Positions 38,759 to 48,115 of a DNA stretch of 64,000 nt are shown here, piece by piece. Origin of the DNA: CANIGN01 sp041391385 (lineage in GTDB: Bacteria; Bdellovibrionota; UBA2428); contig JAWKOD010000006.1 of NCBI GenBank assembly GCA_041391385.1, forward strand, positions 263,359-327,358. The letters are read 5' to 3'. Position 1 is the first letter of the stretch. Each line of letters starts with the position of its first letter. The notes below the pieces were generated by a model, which saw only the letters and a program-made list of their open reading frames with translations, was not told the DNA's origin and ran no database searches. The translations under genes and the position numbers were made by a program.

Positions 38759-40885
38759 ATGACTCAACTCAATAAACCCGTTGTTGTTAAAACAACGATC
38801 GGTGGTCGCGAACTCTCAATTGAAACAGGACGTTTTGCAAAACAAGCAGATGGCTCTGTTTACATTCGTTTAGGTGACACCTCAGCACTCGTTACAGTGG
38901 TGAGTTCTTATACACCGAAGCCGGAATTAGATTTCTTCCCGCTTACAATCGAATTTCAAGAAAAGTTTTACGCTGCTGGAAAAATCCCTGGCGGATTTTT
39001 TAAACGTGAAGCTCGTCCCAGTGATTGGGCAACTCTGAATGCACGTATGGTGGATCGTCCTTTGCGTCCACTCTTTCCCGAAGGCTACAAATTTGAAACT
39101 CAAATTGTTGTCACTCTTCTTTCATTTGATAACGAAAATGAAGTGGAAACTATCGCAGGACTAGGTGCCTCAGCGGCACTCATGGTTTCAGATGTTCCCT
39201 TTGAACATCCTATTGCTACTGTTCGTGTTGGTCGCATTGGTGGCAAGCTTGTGATCAACCCAACGCTCAGTGATCTTGCTAAATCTGATATGAACGTTCT
39301 TGTGAGTACCACTGAGTCTGCTCTTTGCATGGTAGAGGGTGGCGCCCAGTTTGTTGCTGAAGAAGATATGCTTGAAGCATTATATTTTGGCTTTGAGCAA
39401 GCTCAGCCGCTTATTCAATTGCAAAAAGAACTTCGTAAGCAGTGTGGAAAAGAAAGACGTCCGTTTACTTCTCCTGTGCAAGACGAAAAACTTTTTCAAG
39501 AAGCAAAAGATGCAATCTGGAGTAAATTCGAAACAGCCTTTTCTATCAAAGATAAAGCGCAACGCTATGATGCTTTGAGTGCTTTAAAAGAAGAATTCCA
39601 AACAAGTTTTGCGGCTAAGAAACCCGAAGACAAGGAAGAAGCTGCTTGGAAGAAACAACTTTCTGGAGTTTTTGATGAAGTTAAGAAAAAATATGCTCGT
39701 AGCTTTACCCTGAAGAGCGGAAAACGTATTGACGGTCGCGGTTACACAGATATTCGTCCGATTGAAACTCAAGTGGGTTTGCTTCCCCGAGTACATGGTT
39801 CAGCTTTATTCACGCGTGGAGAAACACAAGCTCTTGTGACTGTCACTTTGGGAACAGGCGATGATGAGCAAATGATGGATACAGTCCGCGGTAAGTGGAA
39901 CAAGCAATTTATGTTGCACTACAACTTCCCTCCGTATTCAGTTGGTGAGACAGGGCGTTTTGGTGGTAATTCTCGTCGTGAAATTGGTCATGCAACTCTC
40001 GCTGAGCGTGCCGTAGAAGCCATTATGCCTTCTCGTGAAGCTTTCCCTTATACTGTGCGATTGGTCTCTGAGACTCTTGAGAGTAACGGATCAAGTTCAA
40101 TGGCAGCTGTTTGTGGCTCAAGCTTAGCGCTTATGGATGCAGGAGCTCCCATTAAAGAAGCTGTTGCAGGTATTGCGATGGGCTTGATGCATGAAGATGG
40201 TCAATTTGTGGTTCTTTCAGATATTTTAGGTGATGAAGATCACTTGGGTGAGATGGACTTTAAAGTATGTGGGACCGCTAAAGGTGTTACTTCTATTCAG
40301 ATGGACATCAAAATGAAGGGCGTAACCAAAGAGATTATGAAGCAAGCGATGCTTCAAGCGCGTGAAGGTCGTCTTCATATCTTAGGTGAAATGGCTAAAA
40401 CGATTACTGCTCCTCGTTCAGATATTTCTGAATACGCACCTAAGTTTACAACTATCAAAATATCGACTGAAAAAATTGAGACCTTATTGGCCCCGGTGGA
40501 AAAAACATCAAGGGCATTATCGCTATGACAGGTGTTAAAGTTGAAGTAACAGATGATGGAACCGTTAACTTAGCGGGAAGTGATCCTGATGCTGTAGCGA
40601 AAGCGCTTGAAATGGTGAAAGCATTAACGGCTGAACCTGAAATTGGAAAAAATTTACATGGGTATTGTAGAGAAGATTGCCGATTACGGCGCTTTTGTAG
40701 AAATTATGCCCGGAACAACAGGTCTTTGTCATATTTCTGAACTCGACAAAGAGCGCGTACAATATACAGCGGATATTTGCCAAGAAGGTGATCAGATTCC
40801 TGTGAAGGTATTGGAAATTGATCGCAGTGGTAAAATTCGTTTAAGTCGTAAGGCAGCTCTTTTAGAAACTACGGCGCAGGGTTAA
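38759..40885 (+). CDS. pnp: Polyribonucleotide nucleotidyltransferase (PNPase), frameshifted near C-terminus
   Basis: Phosphorolytic 3'-5' exoribonuclease, about 708 residues. ATG 38759 follows TTGGAGG. First RNase PH domain: TGRFAKQADGSVYIRLGDT and ARPSDWATLNARMVDRPLRP. Second PH domain: SGKRIDGRGYTDIRPIE, FNPP-type LHYNFPPYSVGETGRFGGNS, and catalytic LSDILGDEDHLGEMDFKV. One base is lost at about 40485, after which the KH domain resumes in another frame (IGPGGKNIKGIIAMTGVKVE). A further shift near 40650 leads into the S1 domain (MGIVEKIADYGAFVEIMPGT; IRLSRKAALLE). All four domains are therefore present. dut follows after two bases. Confidence 0.95.
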
Positions 40886-40887
40886 GG

Positions 40888-41340
40888 ATGAGTGATATCA
40901 CCTTAAAATGGAAGAAAGTTAATCCTAAGGCTTCTCTTCCGAAAGTTCAGAGTGCTGGAGCAGCGTGCTTCGATTTGAATGCTTGTCTTGTGGAGCCAGT
41001 ACTCTTAAAAAAGGGCAAGGTGATTGCGCTTCCCACAGGGCTCTCTGTTGAAATTCCTGAAGGCTATGAGATGCAGGTGCGAGCTCGGAGTGGCTTAGCG
41101 TTTAAGCACGGCTTAACGCTTGTAAATGGAATCGGTACGATTGATTCGGACTATAGGGGAGAGCTCAAAGTCCTTGTGACTTTGCTTCAAGACGATGAGC
41201 TACTCATAAAAGACGGTGATCGTATTGCCCAAGCGCTTATTTCTCCAGTCTTAAGAGTTACGCACGAAGAAGTTGAAGAATTGTCTTCTACGGATCGTGG
41301 AGCAGGCGGTTTTGGCTCTACAGGCGTTTCGACTGTTTAG
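40888..41340 (+). CDS. dut: dUTP diphosphatase
   Basis: Hydrolyses dUTP to dUMP and PPi, keeping uracil out of DNA; trimeric enzyme of 150 residues. The five dUTPase motifs are seen: SAGAACFDLNA (motif 1), MQVRARSGLAFKHGL (motif 2), VNGIGTIDSDYRGEL (motif 3, catalytic Asp), GDRIAQALISPV (motif 4) and STDRGAGGFGSTG (motif 5). Starts two bases after the pnp stop, with the AAGG of its ribosome site overlapping that stop. Ends the rimP-to-dut block; no clear terminator follows. Confidence 0.96.
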   Translation: MSDITLKWKKVNPKASLPKVQSAGAACFDLNACLVEPVLLKKGKVIALPTGLSVEIPEGYEMQVRARSGLAFKHGLTLVNGIGTIDSDYRGELKVLVTLLQDDELLIKDGDRIAQALISPVLRVTHEEVEELSSTDRGAGGFGSTGVSTV

Positions 41341-41447
41341 TGTTATTTTTGTTTGCACTGCGTAATTAGCTCTAAGGACAATTAGTTTCTGGGGGATTCT
41401 AGCTTCTCTGGCTATCGATTGCTTCACTTCACTGTTACAAATAAAGA

Positions 41448-42146
41448 GTGGATAAAAAATTCATTGTAGTTAAGGGTGTGAGCCGAGGTCTTGGACTGGG
41501 GCTAATGGAAAAGCTCTCTGCACAGTCGAATGCACAGGTTATAGGAAGCATCAGAAACCTTAAAAAAGCTCCTAATTTAGATGCCCCGAATATTCAGTTT
41601 TTAGAATGCGAAATTTCTTCTGAGAAATCAAGAAATGCCTTTATGAAAGAAGTCCTTAAGATCTTTCCTCGCGTCGACGTTCTTGTGAACAATGCAGGAG
41701 TCTTTTTAGATGATCAAGACAAGGCAGATGAAACAGCTTTAAACGGAAAATTGCAAACCATACGCGATAGCTTTGAAATTAATACGCTCGCGCCTTTTCA
41801 TTTTATTCAAAGTCTTTTGCCGGGAATGATAGAGCGAAACTTTGGTCGTATTGTGAATGTCTCAAGCGGAATGGGGCAACTGAGCGAAATGGGAGCGGGC
41901 TACCCAAGCTACCGAATTTCTAAAACAGCATTGAATTGCGTGACAAAGTTTTTTGCATCGGAAGTAAAAGGGAAAAATATTTTGGTGAACTCAATCTGTC
42001 CAGGCTGGGTAAGAACAGATATGGGAGGCGTAAATGCTGAGAGGTCTATCGAGCAGGGCATTGCGGGTATTTATTGGGCTATGAATCTTAAAGAAGGGGA
42101 TGTTAGTGGCACCTTTCATAGGGATGGACGGAGTTTAAGTTGGTGA
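41448..42146 (+). CDS. Short-chain dehydrogenase/reductase
   Basis: 232-residue classical SDR. The cofactor motif is KGVSRGLGLGLMEKL (a variant of TGxxxGxG), with VDVLVNNAGVF (NNAG), the catalytic Ser in IVNVSSGMGQ and Tyr-x-x-x-Lys in YRISKTALN, then the CPGWVRTDMGG segment. The start is GTG 41448; the upstream site is weak. The C-terminus GTFHRDGRSLSW is carbonyl-reductase-like. Substrate unknown. Overlaps the next small gene, so the two are co-translated. Confidence 0.88.
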   Translation: MDKKFIVVKGVSRGLGLGLMEKLSAQSNAQVIGSIRNLKKAPNLDAPNIQFLECEISSEKSRNAFMKEVLKIFPRVDVLVNNAGVFLDDQDKADETALNGKLQTIRDSFEINTLAPFHFIQSLLPGMIERNFGRIVNVSSGMGQLSEMGAGYPSYRISKTALNCVTKFFASEVKGKNILVNSICPGWVRTDMGGVNAERSIEQGIAGIYWAMNLKEGDVSGTFHRDGRSLSW

Positions 42147-42613
42147 GTTTTTCAAACAGAAATAAAGTTTTTTTGCCCCTCTTGATATTGGCTATCCTTT
42201 TGGGAATAGGACTAAGTTATAAACCAATCACTTATTATATAAGAAGTTTTTTCTATCAAAGAAGCTTCTTAGAGCGTGTAAGGGATTCGGTCGCTGCAGA
42301 AAAGGATCTCGACCTTCGTGATTTTAAACGAGGCGACTGGGATAAAATCGTTTGGGTTGCCCCCTATGAAAACCCCTGTGAGCTAGGAGAAGCTTTTAAA
42401 GCGTGGTGGCTCTTCTGTAGGGGGGCTCAGGAAGATTCAGAGTTTAAAATTTTCTTCCTTCGCAATTCAGAACCCGTAGCGGGCTTTAGGGTTCTTCGGT
42501 TTTATTTAGATTTAGTTGAAAGTAACATTCCTAAGGATATTGAGCGTGAAGAGACAATTTTTAAATTCGATCATTTCGAACAATTTCCTACAGTGCAGCA
42601 ACATATACAGTGA
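42143..42613 (+). CDS. Small membrane-anchored protein, unknown function
   Basis: About 156 residues starting at GTG 42143 (TTG at 42140 also possible). It overlaps the SDR stop. One N-terminal transmembrane helix (KVFLPLLILAILLGIGLSY), then a soluble domain predicted periplasmic with DFKRGDWDKIVWVAPYENPC and a second Cys in AWWLFCRGAQ, possibly disulfide-linked. FFLRNSEPVAGFRVLRFY looks like a short beta hairpin. No family recognised. Co-transcription with the SDR is suggested by overlap. Confidence 0.65.
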   Translation: MSFSNRNKVFLPLLILAILLGIGLSYKPITYYIRSFFYQRSFLERVRDSVAAEKDLDLRDFKRGDWDKIVWVAPYENPCELGEAFKAWWLFCRGAQEDSEFKIFFLRNSEPVAGFRVLRFYLDLVESNIPKDIEREETIFKFDHFEQFPTVQQHIQ

Positions 42614-42638
42614 TTTAAATTAGGGTTAGATTAGCGCT

Positions 42639-43493
42639 ATGACACAATCACCAATTATGAATGTGGCGGTTCTTGGAAGTGGACAAATGGGTGCTGGAAT
42701 TGCACAAGTTGCAGCTCAATCTGCCAAAAATGTACATATATATGATACGCGTCCGGAAGCTCTGATAAAAGCCAAAGAGGGTATTCAAAAGAGTCTTGAA
42801 AAATTAGAAGCAAAAAAAATCATTCAAGAAAAAGCTGCGGATGTTCTCAATCGAATTAAATTTGTTGAGAGGCTCGTCGACATTGCACTCGCTGATATCG
42901 TAATAGAAGCCGTAACCGAGAGTTATCAGGTTAAATCTGATCTTTTTAAACAAGTAGAAGAAGTTGTAAAAGCAGAAACAATTCTTGCTTCCAATACAAG
43001 TTCTATCAGTATTACTAAAATAGCCTCATGCCTTAAAAATCCAAGTCGATTTATTGGAATGCATTTTATGAACCCCGTTCCTATTATGAAATTAGTAGAG
43101 GTAATTCCTGGTTTAGCTACAAGTGAAGAAACAAAAACAAATGTTTTAGCGTTAGCTTCTGAGATGGGTAAAGTTACAGTTGAATCGCGAGATATGCCCG
43201 GATTTATTGTAAACCGTATTTTAATGCCCATGATAAACGAGGCGTGTTTTGCGCTTCAAGAAAACTTAGCAACGGCAAAAGACATTGATGAAGCAATGAA
43301 ACTTGGCACAAATCAACCAATGGGACCACTTACTTTAGCGGATTTTATTGGACTCGATACATGTCTTTACATTATGGGAGTTCTCCACGAAGGATTAGGC
43401 GATTCTAAGTATCGACCGTCTCCTTTGTTGAGGCAGTATGTTGAGGCGGGCTGGCTAGGTAGAAAAACAGGTCGTGGGTTTTATTCCTATTAA
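42639..43493 (+). CDS. hbd: 3-hydroxybutyryl-CoA dehydrogenase
   Basis: NAD(P)-dependent oxidation of 3-hydroxyacyl-CoA, 284 residues, the usual length for the monofunctional enzyme. The Rossmann fold is MNVAVLGSGQMGAGIAQVAA. Catalytic-site text includes ASNTSSISITKIA and FIGMHFMNPVPIMKLVEVIP (His), followed by DMPGFIVNRILMPMINEA and DEAMKLGTNQPMGPLTLADF with GLDTCLYIM. ATG 42639 fits the fold; a second Met (residue 7) is possible. With the acyl-CoA dehydrogenase at 46.9 kb it fits fatty-acid or amino-acid oxidation or butyrate-type metabolism. Confidence 0.93.
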   Translation: MTQSPIMNVAVLGSGQMGAGIAQVAAQSAKNVHIYDTRPEALIKAKEGIQKSLEKLEAKKIIQEKAADVLNRIKFVERLVDIALADIVIEAVTESYQVKSDLFKQVEEVVKAETILASNTSSISITKIASCLKNPSRFIGMHFMNPVPIMKLVEVIPGLATSEETKTNVLALASEMGKVTVESRDMPGFIVNRILMPMINEACFALQENLATAKDIDEAMKLGTNQPMGPLTLADFIGLDTCLYIMGVLHEGLGDSKYRPSPLLRQYVEAGWLGRKTGRGFYSY

Positions 43494-43511
43494 AACTACA
43501 AAGGCTATATT

Positions 43512-44039
43512 ATGAATCCGTTTGAATCCGGTGAAAGAAGAGTTGTTCCAGCAACTCTCATATATTTGTTTTGTCAGAATAAAGTCTTGATGATCCATAG
43601 GATAAAAAAAAACAAGGACATTCACGAAGGAAAATGGAATGGGATTGGCGGTAAGCTCGAGCTTGAAGAATCTCCCGAAGAAGGGGCCATTAGAGAAATC
43701 AAAGAAGAAAGTGGCATCTCCCTACTTCCATCACAGCTTAAGCCAATGGGTGTACTTACCTTTCCTTCTTTTAAAGTAGATTCTAAAACTAACTTCGAAC
43801 AAGATTGGATTTGTTTTCTTTTTAGAGCCGACCTCGAGGGGTCTTTAGCTGATTATAAATTAGTGAACAGTGATGAAGGTCACCTCGAGTGGGTCGATCA
43901 GGAGAAAATCATAACTCTTCCTCTTTGGGACGGAGACTATGAATTCATCCCCAAGGTTATTCAAGGCAAAGCGTTTATTGGAACTTATTGGTATAAAGAC
44001 AAGAAACTTATAAAGTATACGCTCAAAGATATTTGCTAA
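43512..44039 (+). CDS. Nudix hydrolase (MutT/8-oxo-dGTPase-like)
   Basis: 175 residues with the complete Nudix box GKLELEESPEEGAIREIKEE-SGI (G-x5-E-x7-R-E-x-x-E-E-x-G) preceded by GKWNGIGGK. The WNGIGGK start and length resemble the MTH1/MutT-like 8-oxo-dGTP diphosphatases. Substrate cannot be assigned from sequence alone. It is 18 bases after hbd, so probably co-transcribed. A weak hairpin (CTAGCT/AGCTAG, 44055-44071) follows the stop. Confidence 0.88.
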   Translation: MNPFESGERRVVPATLIYLFCQNKVLMIHRIKKNKDIHEGKWNGIGGKLELEESPEEGAIREIKEESGISLLPSQLKPMGVLTFPSFKVDSKTNFEQDWICFLFRADLEGSLADYKLVNSDEGHLEWVDQEKIITLPLWDGDYEFIPKVIQGKAFIGTYWYKDKKLIKYTLKDIC

Positions 44040-44054
44040 TTACGGTTTAACTAC

Positions 44055-44080
44055 CTAGCTCTTTTAGCTAGATGCTTTTA
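44055..44080 (+). terminator. Weak hairpin after the Nudix gene
   Basis: CTAGCT (44055-44060) pairs with AGCTAG (44066-44071) around a five-base loop, followed by ATGCTTTTATT. The stem is short and the T run broken, so termination would be weak. Confidence 0.3.
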
Positions 44081-44090
44081 TTCTAATTGT

Positions 44091-45548
44091 ATGCGATGCC
44101 TCGTTTTAATACATGCTTTTTTTATAGCGTCTCTCATTTACGCTCAAACAAATTCAAAGCTTCCACCTAAGTCAATTTATGATGCCAAAGCAAATGCAAG
44201 TTCTCCTTCTTCTGAATCGATAATCCCTGAGATTAAACCAGAGGCATCTGTGGATGAGCTTTCCTCTGAGAATGACAACTCATCACCTGAGGAAGTTTCA
44301 GACGCTACAGCTTCAACTTCTTCTGTCTCATCAGAGGAAGTAATAGATGGGATCATTGAAGAATCTCCCGAACGCGTTGCGAAACTACAAGAGCAACTCA
44401 AGGGGCAAGTTGAGCTCTTAGAAGAATTAGTGAGTGTTTCAAGTGACACAAAATTAGAAATAGAAGGTGTTAATAAAGTTCAATCTATTATTGAACGAGA
44501 ACTTAAAAAATTAAAATTTAAAGTTGAGTTAATCGACAATCCTGATCCATTTACAAAATCTGGGAAGCTTTTAGTGGGGACTTTTGCAGGTAAAAACACG
44601 GAGCAGTACATTACCTTGCTCTCGCACGCTGACACTGTATTTCCCGCAACTACGGGTTTCAAAAAATTTGAAAAAATCTCTGACTCTGAAGCCAAAGGAC
44701 CAGGAGTTATTGATGACAAGGGTGGAGTGGTTGTAGGGCTAGAAGCCCTAAGACTTTTTTTATTAGCAAATCCGAATCCAGAATATTCAGTTCGTTTCAT
44801 AGTGAGTCCCAGCGAGGAAATAGGGTCTACTGGATTTCTCAATTTATTTGCTCAGTACTCTCTTTCCAGCGTAGCTGTTTTTGGTCTCGAGCCTGCACTT
44901 GATAAAGGCGACATCGTCGATTCAAGAAGAGGAGATAGGTGGTATGAAGTCACCGTAAAAGGACGCGAAGCACACGCCGGCAGACAACACCGAGTGGGAG
45001 TAAACGCTTGTCACGAACTGGCGATTAAAATTGAAAAGCTCCAAAAACTCACAAACTACAGACGTGATGTCACAATTAGCGTGGGAGCTATTCAAGGTGG
45101 TAAAGATAAATATGCAATTGTTTGTGGTGAAGCGAGCATGAAACTTGACGTGCGCTTTTCAGGGCCCAAAAATAGAAAACGAATTCTAAAACTTGTTGAG
45201 GGGATTTTGAATACACAATACGTAAAGGCTGCCTCAGATGGAGCGCGTGCGACTACGGAATGGAAGATTGTTGACGATCCCATGCCCTTTAACGCCGATC
45301 CCGCGAGTAAAAATCTTATTGAAATTTATAAGAAAGTCATACTCGATGTTGAGGGAAGAAAAATTTCTGCGGCGCGATCCGGTGGCACAAGTGACATTAA
45401 CTTCTTTTACAGACCCGGAGTTGTTCTTATAGACGGATTAGGCGCAATAGGATCTGGCATGCACACTCACGAAGAAAAGATTCAACTGAGATCGTTACAA
45501 ACCCGTGCCATCGCGCTTTCCAAACTTATACAGGCAGCAGGACTTTAA
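44091..45548 (+). CDS. Secreted M20-family metallopeptidase (glutamate carboxypeptidase-like)
   Basis: 485 residues. Signal peptide (LVLIHAFFIASLIYAQ), then an unusual 80-residue Ser/Glu/Pro/Asp-rich linker, then the M20 fold. Metal and catalytic residues: LLSHADTVFP (His-x-Asp), GPGVIDDKGGVVVG (bridging Asp), SPSEEIGSTG (catalytic Glu-Glu) and GSGMHTHEEKIQ (last His). The dimerisation lid starts at DRWYEVTVKGREAHAGRQ. Architecture resembles Pseudomonas carboxypeptidase G2. Predicted periplasmic or exported, likely removing C-terminal Glu or similar from peptides or folates. Convergent with the M29 gene, seven bases apart. Confidence 0.88.
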   Translation: MRCLVLIHAFFIASLIYAQTNSKLPPKSIYDAKANASSPSSESIIPEIKPEASVDELSSENDNSSPEEVSDATASTSSVSSEEVIDGIIEESPERVAKLQEQLKGQVELLEELVSVSSDTKLEIEGVNKVQSIIERELKKLKFKVELIDNPDPFTKSGKLLVGTFAGKNTEQYITLLSHADTVFPATTGFKKFEKISDSEAKGPGVIDDKGGVVVGLEALRLFLLANPNPEYSVRFIVSPSEEIGSTGFLNLFAQYSLSSVAVFGLEPALDKGDIVDSRRGDRWYEVTVKGREAHAGRQHRVGVNACHELAIKIEKLQKLTNYRRDVTISVGAIQGGKDKYAIVCGEASMKLDVRFSGPKNRKRILKLVEGILNTQYVKAASDGARATTEWKIVDDPMPFNADPASKNLIEIYKKVILDVEGRKISAARSGGTSDINFFYRPGVVLIDGLGAIGSGMHTHEEKIQLRSLQTRAIALSKLIQAAGL

Positions 45549-45555
45549 TAGATCC

Positions 45556-46794
45556 TTAAGCAAAATCGTTAATAAAGCAGCCTTCTTTCATGATTTGCTC
45601 TTTTTTGCCATCGTGATGAATACCGTGAATATTCATCTCGGGGCAGCCAATCATGAAGTCCGTATGCTGAATAGAAGAGTTAAAGCCGTGCTTCATCAGT
45701 TCTTCTGGAGTGTAGTTCTTATCTTCAACTCCAAGAGGATAAGCACCTCCAAAAGCCATGTGGCAGGCTGCATTTTCATCAATCAAAATTGAATAGAATG
45801 TTTTGCCACTTTGGAAAATAGGAGAAGTACTATCTACGAGGGCAATTTCACCTAAGTAGCGAGCTTGTGGATCTGAGTTAAAGAAAGACTCAAGTGCGGA
45901 GGCTCCTCGTTTTGCTGAGAAGTTTACACATTTTCCATCTTTAAATTCGAACTCTGCGCCTTCAACAATTTGATTCATAACTTCTACAGGACGAGTCATG
46001 CGAGCACGGCCTTGAGTTTTTCTCCAGTCAGGAGACGTAAAGACTTCCTCTGTCGGAATGTTGGCTAAATAGCGAAAACCTTTTGTGGTGTTGTCGTGCG
46101 ATCCGCCCTGCCAGCAGCTTTCTTGGATAAGTTCTACTTCAAGCGAAGTGCCGGGGGCTTCGAGGTGCAGTTTTAAAAATTTCTTCTCGTTGAGGACAGT
46201 TCCTCTTTTAACAAGTTTGTCTGAAAGCTTTCTCCAAGTTTCTGAAGGATTAGGGGTATCTAAACGCAAAATTTTTGCTAAGATTTCCCAAAAGGCCAAA
46301 GTTGTTTCTGGGCCTTCAGGTGTCCCCATCACAAGAGCCGCCCATTTAGGAGTGGGAAGCGCAGATATCGACCAAGGCATATCACCTCGTATAATAGATG
46401 AACGAAATTTTGCGGCTGCGGCTCGAGCAGCCTTATCTGCGGTTAAGCTTTTTGCTCCATCTACACCAGCGAAAAGATCAGGGTCCCCTTTGCCGTCTAA
46501 GTGAATGCGAGCCCATGGGAGTTGTGAAGCTTCATCAAAAAGACTTTTTACAAATTCAGGCAAATAACCACAGCTGTCTGCAGTCCCTGAATCAAGTCTA
46601 GCTCGATGAGCTTTCATGAACTTCGGGTCAAACCATACATATTTTGCGCCTCGTTTATAGGCCTCAGCTCCAAGCTGCTCTGCGTATTCAGCCAAAGCCG
46701 CATCAAAAGAAATGTAGACCTGTTGGTCTTTTTTCATCTCGATACCAGTTGAAAGAACAAGGTCTATAAACTTATCAAAATAAGGAAGTTGCAT
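45556..46794 (-). CDS. Aminopeptidase, peptidase family M29
   Basis: 412 residues, typical of thermophilic aminopeptidase T / AmpS. Catalytic-site segments: AEFEFKDGKCVNFSAKRGA, LGEIALVDSTSPI (metal Glu), FYSILIDENAACHMAFGGAYP (Glu, His) and NSSIQHTDFMIGCPEMNIHG (His, Asp). The N-terminus FDKFIDLVLSTGIEMKKDQQ matches the family. No signal peptide, so cytoplasmic; it would trim peptides. Divergent from the acyl-CoA dehydrogenase at 46855 with a 60-base gap holding both promoters. Confidence 0.92.
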   Translation of the reverse strand: MQLPYFDKFIDLVLSTGIEMKKDQQVYISFDAALAEYAEQLGAEAYKRGAKYVWFDPKFMKAHRARLDSGTADSCGYLPEFVKSLFDEASQLPWARIHLDGKGDPDLFAGVDGAKSLTADKAARAAAAKFRSSIIRGDMPWSISALPTPKWAALVMGTPEGPETTLAFWEILAKILRLDTPNPSETWRKLSDKLVKRGTVLNEKKFLKLHLEAPGTSLEVELIQESCWQGGSHDNTTKGFRYLANIPTEEVFTSPDWRKTQGRARMTRPVEVMNQIVEGAEFEFKDGKCVNFSAKRGASALESFFNSDPQARYLGEIALVDSTSPIFQSGKTFYSILIDENAACHMAFGGAYPLGVEDKNYTPEELMKHGFNSSIQHTDFMIGCPEMNIHGIHHDGKKEQIMKEGCFINDFA

Positions 46795-46854
46795 AATGCG
46801 AGCTTCACATAAACTCTGCTTTTGGTCTATGAAGAATTAGACTAGACTCGAAGC

Positions 46855-48021
46855 GTGGCAACAATTTGGTCGGATGCATTCCTTTCCCCAGAACACATTG
46901 AAATAGCGCAAATGGCACGTGACTTTGCAAATAAAGAAGTCGCTCCCTTAGCGGCTGAAATTGATTTAAAACATAAAATCCCAACAGAGCTCATAGAAAA
47001 ACTATCCGCTCTGGGTTTTTTAGGAATGAATGTCGATCCTGAATGGGGCGGTGCGGGACTCGACACCTTGAGTTATGTTTCTGCTCTCGAAGAAATCTCG
47101 GTAGCTTGTGCCTCAACCTCAGTACTCATGAGTGTAAACAACAGTCTTGTGAGTAATCCTTTGCAAAAATACGGAAGCCCCGAACAAAAGAAAAAATATC
47201 TCACTAAATTAGCCACGGGGGAATGGATCGGATGCTACTGCCTTTCCGAGCCGGGCTCTGGGTCAGATGCAGCTGCCATGAAAACACGCGCTGTAAAAAA
47301 AGAAGATAAATGGAAAATCAATGGCGTTAAAAATTTCATCACAAACGGAGCCGAAGCCAAACTTGCAGTGGTTTACTCAAACTCAGCTCCCGAACTAAAG
47401 CACAAGGGAATTACGGCTTTTTTAATTGAAAAAGAACAAGCTGGTTACGTCATTGCTAAGCTGGAAGAAAAATTAGGCATCCGTGGTTCGAGCACAGCGC
47501 AGATTATTTTTGAGGATATTCTATTAAGTGAAAACTTTATTCTCGGTGAAGTGGGTGGGGGCTTTAAAGTTGCCATGAACACGCTTGATGGTGGACGTAT
47601 TGGGATTGCAGCACAAGCTATTGGTATAGCTCGCGCGTGCCTCGAAGAAGCCGCAGTTTACGCAACTGAGCGCGAAGCCTTTGGAAAACCCATTGCGAGC
47701 TTACAAACCATACAAAACTATATTGCCGACATGAGTGTAAAAATTAACGCCGCTCGTATGCTCACGCGTGTAGCCGCCCTGAAGAAAGATTCAGGAGTAA
47801 GCTGCACTCGTGAAGCCGCTGAGGCCAAACTTTTTGCAAGTGAAATGTGTATGGAAGTTGCCGTAAAAGGCGTACAAATCCTAGGAGGCTACGGTTTTAC
47901 AACGGATTATCCCATGGAGCGCCACTTTAGAGACGCAAAAATCACTGAAATCTACGAGGGCACAAGTGAGATTCAAAGACTTGTTATAGCAAGGGAAGTT
48001 TTTAAATCCATAAGCTCATAA
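46855..48021 (+). CDS. Acyl-CoA dehydrogenase (short-chain type)
   Basis: FAD enzyme introducing the alpha-beta double bond into acyl-CoA; 388 residues. The start is GTG 46855. FAD/substrate motifs: CYCLSEPGSGSDAAAM and KWKINGVKNFITNGAEA. The catalytic base is in the final IYEGTSEIQRLVIAREV (Glu of YEGT, the position used by short-chain and butyryl enzymes). DGGRIGIAAQAIGIA and REAFGKPIASLQTIQNYIAD are also canonical. Electrons would go to ETF, which is not in the window. Confidence 0.93.
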   Translation: MATIWSDAFLSPEHIEIAQMARDFANKEVAPLAAEIDLKHKIPTELIEKLSALGFLGMNVDPEWGGAGLDTLSYVSALEEISVACASTSVLMSVNNSLVSNPLQKYGSPEQKKKYLTKLATGEWIGCYCLSEPGSGSDAAAMKTRAVKKEDKWKINGVKNFITNGAEAKLAVVYSNSAPELKHKGITAFLIEKEQAGYVIAKLEEKLGIRGSSTAQIIFEDILLSENFILGEVGGGFKVAMNTLDGGRIGIAAQAIGIARACLEEAAVYATEREAFGKPIASLQTIQNYIADMSVKINAARMLTRVAALKKDSGVSCTREAAEAKLFASEMCMEVAVKGVQILGGYGFTTDYPMERHFRDAKITEIYEGTSEIQRLVIAREVFKSISS

Positions 48022-48115
48022 GCTACAAAAGAATAATGTTTTCATAATTTTGTCTTACTCAGAAACCCTAAAGCTTGCTTGGAAACAAAATCCCTTTCTT
48101 GTAAGTTAATGGCTA

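Noticed and set aside
10970..40660. Programmed ribosomal frameshifting as a shared explanation for the broken genes
   Set aside because: Sites share no slippery heptamer or downstream structure, include both apparent losses and gains, hit genes not known to frameshift, and occur several times within one gene (lpdA, sucA).
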